A stretch of DNA of 64,000 bases from Idiomarina fontislapidosi (lineage in GTDB: Bacteria > Pseudomonadota > Gammaproteobacteria > Enterobacterales > Alteromonadaceae), in assembly GCF_003226255.1 (NCBI RefSeq), contig NZ_QJST01000001.1:1-64000 (forward strand), in the 5' to 3' direction. The notes beneath the pieces are model-generated. The model saw nothing but the letters and a program-made list of their open reading frames with translations, was not told the origin of the DNA and searched no databases. A program made the position numbers and the translations under genes. Positions 62,605 to 64,000 of the stretch are shown here, piece by piece (the first letter of the stretch is position 1; each line of letters starts with the position of its first letter).

Positions 62605-63945
62605 GTGAAGAAAAAGCAGTATGTTTTTGGTTTCATTCTTTTTTTAATTTATTCCGTTGTTGCCGTTCAGGCGACCAATCTGATCGTTGGACTGTTGCAC
62701 GAGCGCGAGCTGAATAAACAAAACGATCGCTTGCGCGAAGTGATTACACTTGCCAAATCAAAACTTGAAGCTGAACTGTATCGTGATGTTTTTTTAGCGG
62801 ACAGTTTGGCGACCGTTATTACCATCGATCCCCCGTTAGCGCTTCAAAATTGGACCAACCTGGGTAAAACCTTAATGGAGAAGTCGACCCATGTGCGCAA
62901 TGTGGGTGTGGCACCGGATGATATTATCCGTCTGAATTACCCCCCTGAAGGTAATGAACGCGCGATTGGTCTGGATTTTAGAACGGTACCTCAACAGTAT
63001 CGTACGGTGATCAAAGCGCGTGAGCTGCAGGATGTATATCTATCGGGACCGCTTGAGCTGGTGCAGGGCGGCATGGCGGTGATCGCACGGTTTCCGGTGT
63101 TTAATGACTTTCCTACCAATAATGATTACTGGGGCAGCATCAGTATCGTGATTGACTATGATTCACTGATGCAGGCATCGGGTTTTAATGCACTTATTGA
63201 TTCGCCTGTCGCTATCCGAGGGGTTGATGGCGCCGGTATGAACGGTGACGTGTTCTTTGGTGATGCGGTGATTTTTGAGCAGCCCGATTTTACCAGTGTG
63301 ATCACGATTCCCAATGGCGAGTGGGTGGTGAGTGCACAATTTGATAAAACGGTGCCGAGCGGCTTAGCACGGCAGCTTTTGGCACTACGTATTAGCTTGA
63401 TAACGGTCGCCCTGCTTATCTTTACCGCCGTGTTTGCTCTATGGCGCTCTTATCGGGTCGTCCGACGTTTTGCGCATGAGGACGAATTAACGGGGTTATA
63501 TAACCGCAGATACGTGATGTCACACTTGGATAAACTCGCCGACACGCCGAATGGTCAGCAAATGTTTGCCGTTATCAATATCGACTTAAACGGCTTTAAG
63601 GGAGTCAACGATGATTATGGGCACGAAGCGGGCGATCAGTTATTAAAATTGGTGGCGACTGAAATCGTCAGTAGTGTGAGAATGACCGATATCGTAGCGC
63701 GTTTAGGCGGTGATGAGTTTATCGTGATTATGCACCGCATTGACAGTGAAGCACATGCCGCTCAACTGGCTGATTCATTGCGAAACAAAATAGAGAAGCA
63801 AACGCTGTTGTGGGGCAAAGCGAAAATCAGACCGTCGTTAAGTATCGGCACTGCGGTGTTTAGCACCCAAGCGCATACAGTTAAGGATGTGTTGATTCGA
63901 GCGGATCAGGCGATGTATCGGGATAAGGCGCGTTACCGAAATTAA
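62605..63945 (+). CDS. CHASE-GGDEF diguanylate cyclase
   Basis: A 446-residue inner-membrane cyclase: membrane helix about residues 7-28, a periplasmic CHASE domain (about 50-240, with VRNVGVAPDDIIRLNYPP and GLDFRTVPQQY), a second membrane helix (about 262-282), and a GGDEF domain with intact GGDEF (368-372) and I-site RMTD. It should make c-di-GMP in response to an external ligand. GTG start; no good Shine-Dalgarno. No neighbour indicates its signal. Confidence 0.9.
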   Translation: MKKKQYVFGFILFLIYSVVAVQATNLIVGLLHERELNKQNDRLREVITLAKSKLEAELYRDVFLADSLATVITIDPPLALQNWTNLGKTLMEKSTHVRNVGVAPDDIIRLNYPPEGNERAIGLDFRTVPQQYRTVIKARELQDVYLSGPLELVQGGMAVIARFPVFNDFPTNNDYWGSISIVIDYDSLMQASGFNALIDSPVAIRGVDGAGMNGDVFFGDAVIFEQPDFTSVITIPNGEWVVSAQFDKTVPSGLARQLLALRISLITVALLIFTAVFALWRSYRVVRRFAHEDELTGLYNRRYVMSHLDKLADTPNGQQMFAVINIDLNGFKGVNDDYGHEAGDQLLKLVATEIVSSVRMTDIVARLGGDEFIVIMHRIDSEAHAAQLADSLRNKIEKQTLLWGKAKIRPSLSIGTAVFSTQAHTVKDVLIRADQAMYRDKARYRN

Positions 63946-64000
63946 TCGCTGCGCTGAATTGACGCTGTTGCTGATTGTCGACCCATTCATTGATGTGATA

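Noticed and set aside
63881-64000. A minus-strand open frame entering from the right edge (WVDNQQQRQFSAA)
   Set aside because: It could be the 3' end of a neighbouring gene, but it would overlap the GGDEF gene by 65 bp, a second frame is also open, and only 40 codons are visible.

Overview
The window looks like a chromosomal segment of a free-living, probably marine, motile gammaproteobacterium. The evidence is gene content: kdpFABC-kdpDE, a TonB-dependent siderophore receptor, csrA, several c-di-GMP proteins, a full chemotaxis operon, LPP20/FlgT-like envelope proteins and a dgt-type dGTPase. No phage, plasmid, rRNA, tRNA or CRISPR locus is visible. I cannot name the genus.

Layout. 0-9 kb: small accessory and housekeeping genes, namely a decayed ClpP-like pseudogene, DUF3224, an alpha/beta hydrolase, an HD-domain nucleotidase-like protein, a GNAT, a divergent SDR/HxlR pair, DUF4282, a GFA-type zinc protein and a lipoprotein. 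9-17.6 kb: a potassium-uptake operon kdpF-A-B-C, an outer-membrane TorF-like porin, then kdpD-E. 17.6-25 kb: a siderophore receptor, a REP-associated tyrosine transposase (RAYT), small envelope genes, dps and queH. 25.1-33.1 kb: a compact minus-strand operon of eight exported proteins (LPP20/FlgT-like, lipoproteins, an MltC-like lytic transglycosylase). 33.3-37.1 kb: two c-di-GMP enzymes in convergent orientation. 37.5-42.5 kb: an ECF sigma/RskA-type anti-sigma pair followed by DUF4331, an Ig-like lipoprotein, a TPR protein and a HupE/UreJ N-domain protein. 42.5-48.3 kb: csrA (59 aa) and two-component signalling proteins. 48.4-57.1 kb: MCP-cheY-STAS-cheA-MCP-cheW-cheR-cheB-cheD. 57.2-64 kb: an M23 peptidase, VOC protein, LysR regulator, dgt, small membrane proteins and a CHASE-GGDEF cyclase.

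The most striking feature is a dense population of REP elements in the left 37.5 kb, in two families. Both have the same build: a GTAG head, a 7-bp GC-rich stem and a 5-nt loop. Family A has stem GTCGCGC/GCGCGAC and family B has stem CGTGCGC/GCGCACG. They mostly pair head-out as BIMEs, sometimes in tandem arrays with periods of about 85 bp (A+B) or 43 bp (B only). A RAYT gene sits among them. In 13 genes the stop codon (12 TAG, 1 TAA) is the head of an adjoining REP, so the coding sequence runs straight into the element. No REP is seen from 37.5 to 64 kb.

Other signals worth attention: a long hairpin that covers the Shine-Dalgarno of the DUF4331 gene; a CsrA-like hairpin at the predicted 5' end of a diguanylate cyclase mRNA with five more GGA motifs before its start; a porin inside the kdp operon; and the eight-gene envelope operon, whose overall function I do not recognise.
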